Shown here: positions 62,550 to 64,000 of the stretch, in pieces
How the letters are laid out: each line of letters begins with the position of its first letter
Position numbering within the stretch: position 1 is the stretch's first letter
NCBI GenBank assembly: GCA_016901395.1
Contig: JAEAMQ010000035.1
Location: 1 to 64,000 of the forward strand
DNA length: 64,000 bases
Direction of reading: 5' to 3'
From: Prevotella sp.
GTDB taxonomy: Bacteria; Bacteroidota; Bacteroidia; Bacteroidales; Bacteroidaceae
Translations under genes and position numbers: made by a program
The notes under the pieces: model-generated
Databases searched by the model: none
Seen by the model: the letters and a program-made list of their open reading frames with translations, nothing else
Told to the model about the DNA's origin: nothing

Positions 62550-64000
62550 TTAAAGACCTGCAATCGCTCCGGTAGACATGATGTGCTGCACCATCGGAGC
62601 CACGGCATCGTTGATAATGTTCTGTGCCCAGAGAGGGAATGTGCCGAGGCCAGCCACGCAGAAGATGAGTCCTGCCACGGCGATGCGCTCGTCCCAAGAG
62701 GCGTCAGAGAGTTTGTAATAGTTCTGATCGGGCACTTTCTGATAGAGAATCTTGCCCACCACGCGCAGGATGTAGACCGCGGTGATGACGATAGACGTAC
62801 AGGCGATGATGGTGCAGGCACGGTGGAAGGTGTCGTTGACCATGAACGAACCCACGAAAATGTTCATCTCGGCCACGAAACCAGAGAACAACGGGAGTCC
62901 GAGGTTGGCCAAACCAGCCACCACATAGGCCACGGCCAGGAAGGGCATAATCTTCATCAGTCCGCCCAGTCGGCGCACGTCGCGCGTGCCGCAGCGGTGA
63001 TAGATCATACCGATAACGGCAAAGAAGAGGGCCGTCATCAAACCGTGGGAGAGCATCTGAAGGATGGCACCGGTGCAAGCGGTCTGTGTCATCATGAGCA
63101 GGGCAAAGAGCACCATACCGCAGTGAGACACCGACGAATAGGCGTTGATATACTTCAGGTCGGTCTGCACACAGGCCGAGAGGGCACCGTAGACCACGGA
63201 GATGGTGGTGAGGATCAGGAATATCCATGCCAGCTCACGCGCGGCATCGGGCAGAAGGAACATCGCGATGCGGAAACAGCCGTAGCCTCCGAGTTTCATG
63301 AGCACACCGGCGTGGAGCATGGATACAGCCGTGGGGGCTGAGGCATGACCGTCGGGCGACCATGTGTGGAAGGGGAACAGCGCGCCAAGGATGCCGAAGC
63401 CGATGAAGATGAACGGGAAGAACACCTTCTGGATGGCCACAGGGATGGAGTGGCTCTGCGCAATGGCAAGCACGTCCATCGTATAGGTGCCACTGAACTG
63501 ACCGTTGAAGAAGTAGATGCCGAGGATGCCGATGACGAGAAGGGCCGAGCCACCCATGAGCATCAGGGTGAGCTTCATGGCCGAATACTCCTTCGGGCCT
63601 GTGCCCCAGACACCGATGAGCAAGTACATCGGAATGAGGGCCACCTCGTAGAACATAAACATCGTGAAGAGGTCTTCACTGATGAAGAATCCGAACACAC
63701 CCGTGGAGAGTAGCGTGAACCAAAGGAAATACTCCTTCTGCATGGGGTGCTGCTGCCACGAGGCGAATGTTCCGGTGAACACGATGATAGCTGACAGCAG
63801 GATCATCACGACGGCCACGCCGTCTACTCCGGTACGATAATAAATATGCAAGGGTTCAAACCAAGGGATGGCATCGCCGAAAAGGAAAGGCATCTGCTCG
63901 GCAGAGATGGTCTCGCGAGCACCGAGGAAGGCGAAGACCAGATAGACGGACAGGGCCAGCAGAGCCACCGAGCCCACGACCATCACACCGCGCACCTGAC
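62550..64000 (-). CDS. nuoM: NADH-quinone oxidoreductase subunit M (5' end outside the window)
   Basis: At least 482 aa, continuing past the right edge; the frame is open to base 64000 with no convincing start. An antiporter-like complex I subunit with about 14 helices. Features: FMFYEVALIPMYLLIGVWG with the essential Glu, FPFHTWSPDGHASAPTAVS, and MLHAGVLMKLGGYG. The C-terminus ends near the repeat-filled gap ahead of nuoN. Confidence 0.95.
   Translation of the reverse strand, partial: QVRGVMVVGSVALLALSVYLVFAFLGARETISAEQMPFLFGDAIPWFEPLHIYYRTGVDGVAVVMILLSAIIVFTGTFASWQQHPMQKEYFLWFTLLSTGVFGFFISEDLFTMFMFYEVALIPMYLLIGVWGTGPKEYSAMKLTLMLMGGSALLVIGILGIYFFNGQFSGTYTMDVLAIAQSHSIPVAIQKVFFPFIFIGFGILGALFPFHTWSPDGHASAPTAVSMLHAGVLMKLGGYGCFRIAMFLLPDAARELAWIFLILTTISVVYGALSACVQTDLKYINAYSSVSHCGMVLFALLMMTQTACTGAILQMLSHGLMTALFFAVIGMIYHRCGTRDVRRLGGLMKIMPFLAVAYVVAGLANLGLPLFSGFVAEMNIFVGSFMVNDTFHRACTIIACTSIVITAVYILRVVGKILYQKVPDQNYYKLSDASWDERIAVAGLIFCVAGLGTFPLWAQNIINDAVAPMVQHIMSTGAIAGL

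Overview
The window is a stretch of a Bacteroidota chromosome, most likely Prevotella in the broad sense (inference). The signs are SusC/SusD, DUF4374, DUF4293, DUF4468 and Porin_10-type proteins, a hybrid two-component regulator, the bamD-rpoZ-DUF4293 order, and many promoters of the Bacteroidota form (TTTG or TTG, 19-20 bases, TAnnTTTG) without clear Shine-Dalgarno sites. I found 42 protein genes and recognised no rRNA, tRNA, CRISPR array, prophage or transposase gene. The last gene (nuoM) runs off the right edge.

Layout. 0.1-6.7 kb: pyruvate:ferredoxin oxidoreductase behind a DUF4143-type ATPase, then an ATP-grasp-like protein. 6.9-20.0 kb: a redox and oxygen-defence neighbourhood with a doxX-gnd-zwf-pgl run making NADPH, rubredoxin facing a flavodiiron protein/FMN reductase pair, and divergent ahpC/oxyR with a near-consensus OxyR site between them. 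A secreted nucleoside hydrolase, a GH73 glucosaminidase and a secreted Ntn-type amidase lie among these. 20.2-35.1 kb: a PurF-like protein lacking the glutaminase residues, a GH2 glycosidase, an Ala-rich lipoprotein, glutamine synthetase, bamD-rpoZ-DUF4293, uvrB, and a DUF4468/small membrane protein/porin run. 35.4-48.9 kb: a polysaccharide utilisation locus (hybrid sensor, SusC, SusD, surface lipoprotein, GH3). 49.1-53.3 kb: menA and an HD-domain gene sharing one symmetric divergent promoter, a HAD-GNAT fusion, and a divergent thymidylate synthase. 53.7-59.1 kb: a TonB receptor, two DUF4374 lipoproteins and an exported nitroreductase-family protein, resembling the XusAB xenosiderophore system. 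60.9-64.0 kb: nuoN and nuoM of respiratory complex I.

The least explained material is between the genes. There are four repeat families: (1) about 200 bp elements with 37-38 bp inverted ends, arranged in pairs around a shared spacer (0-0.35 and 15.4-16.0 kb); (2) a 22-bp tandem unit with palindromic sub-motifs at 16.0, 39.6 and 60.4 kb; (3) GTTAAGAAG-type runs after the HD gene and between nuoM and nuoN; (4) a 1.2 kb block at 59.2-60.4 kb with a 325 bp direct duplication and three copies of a 70 bp element. None contains a convincing gene.
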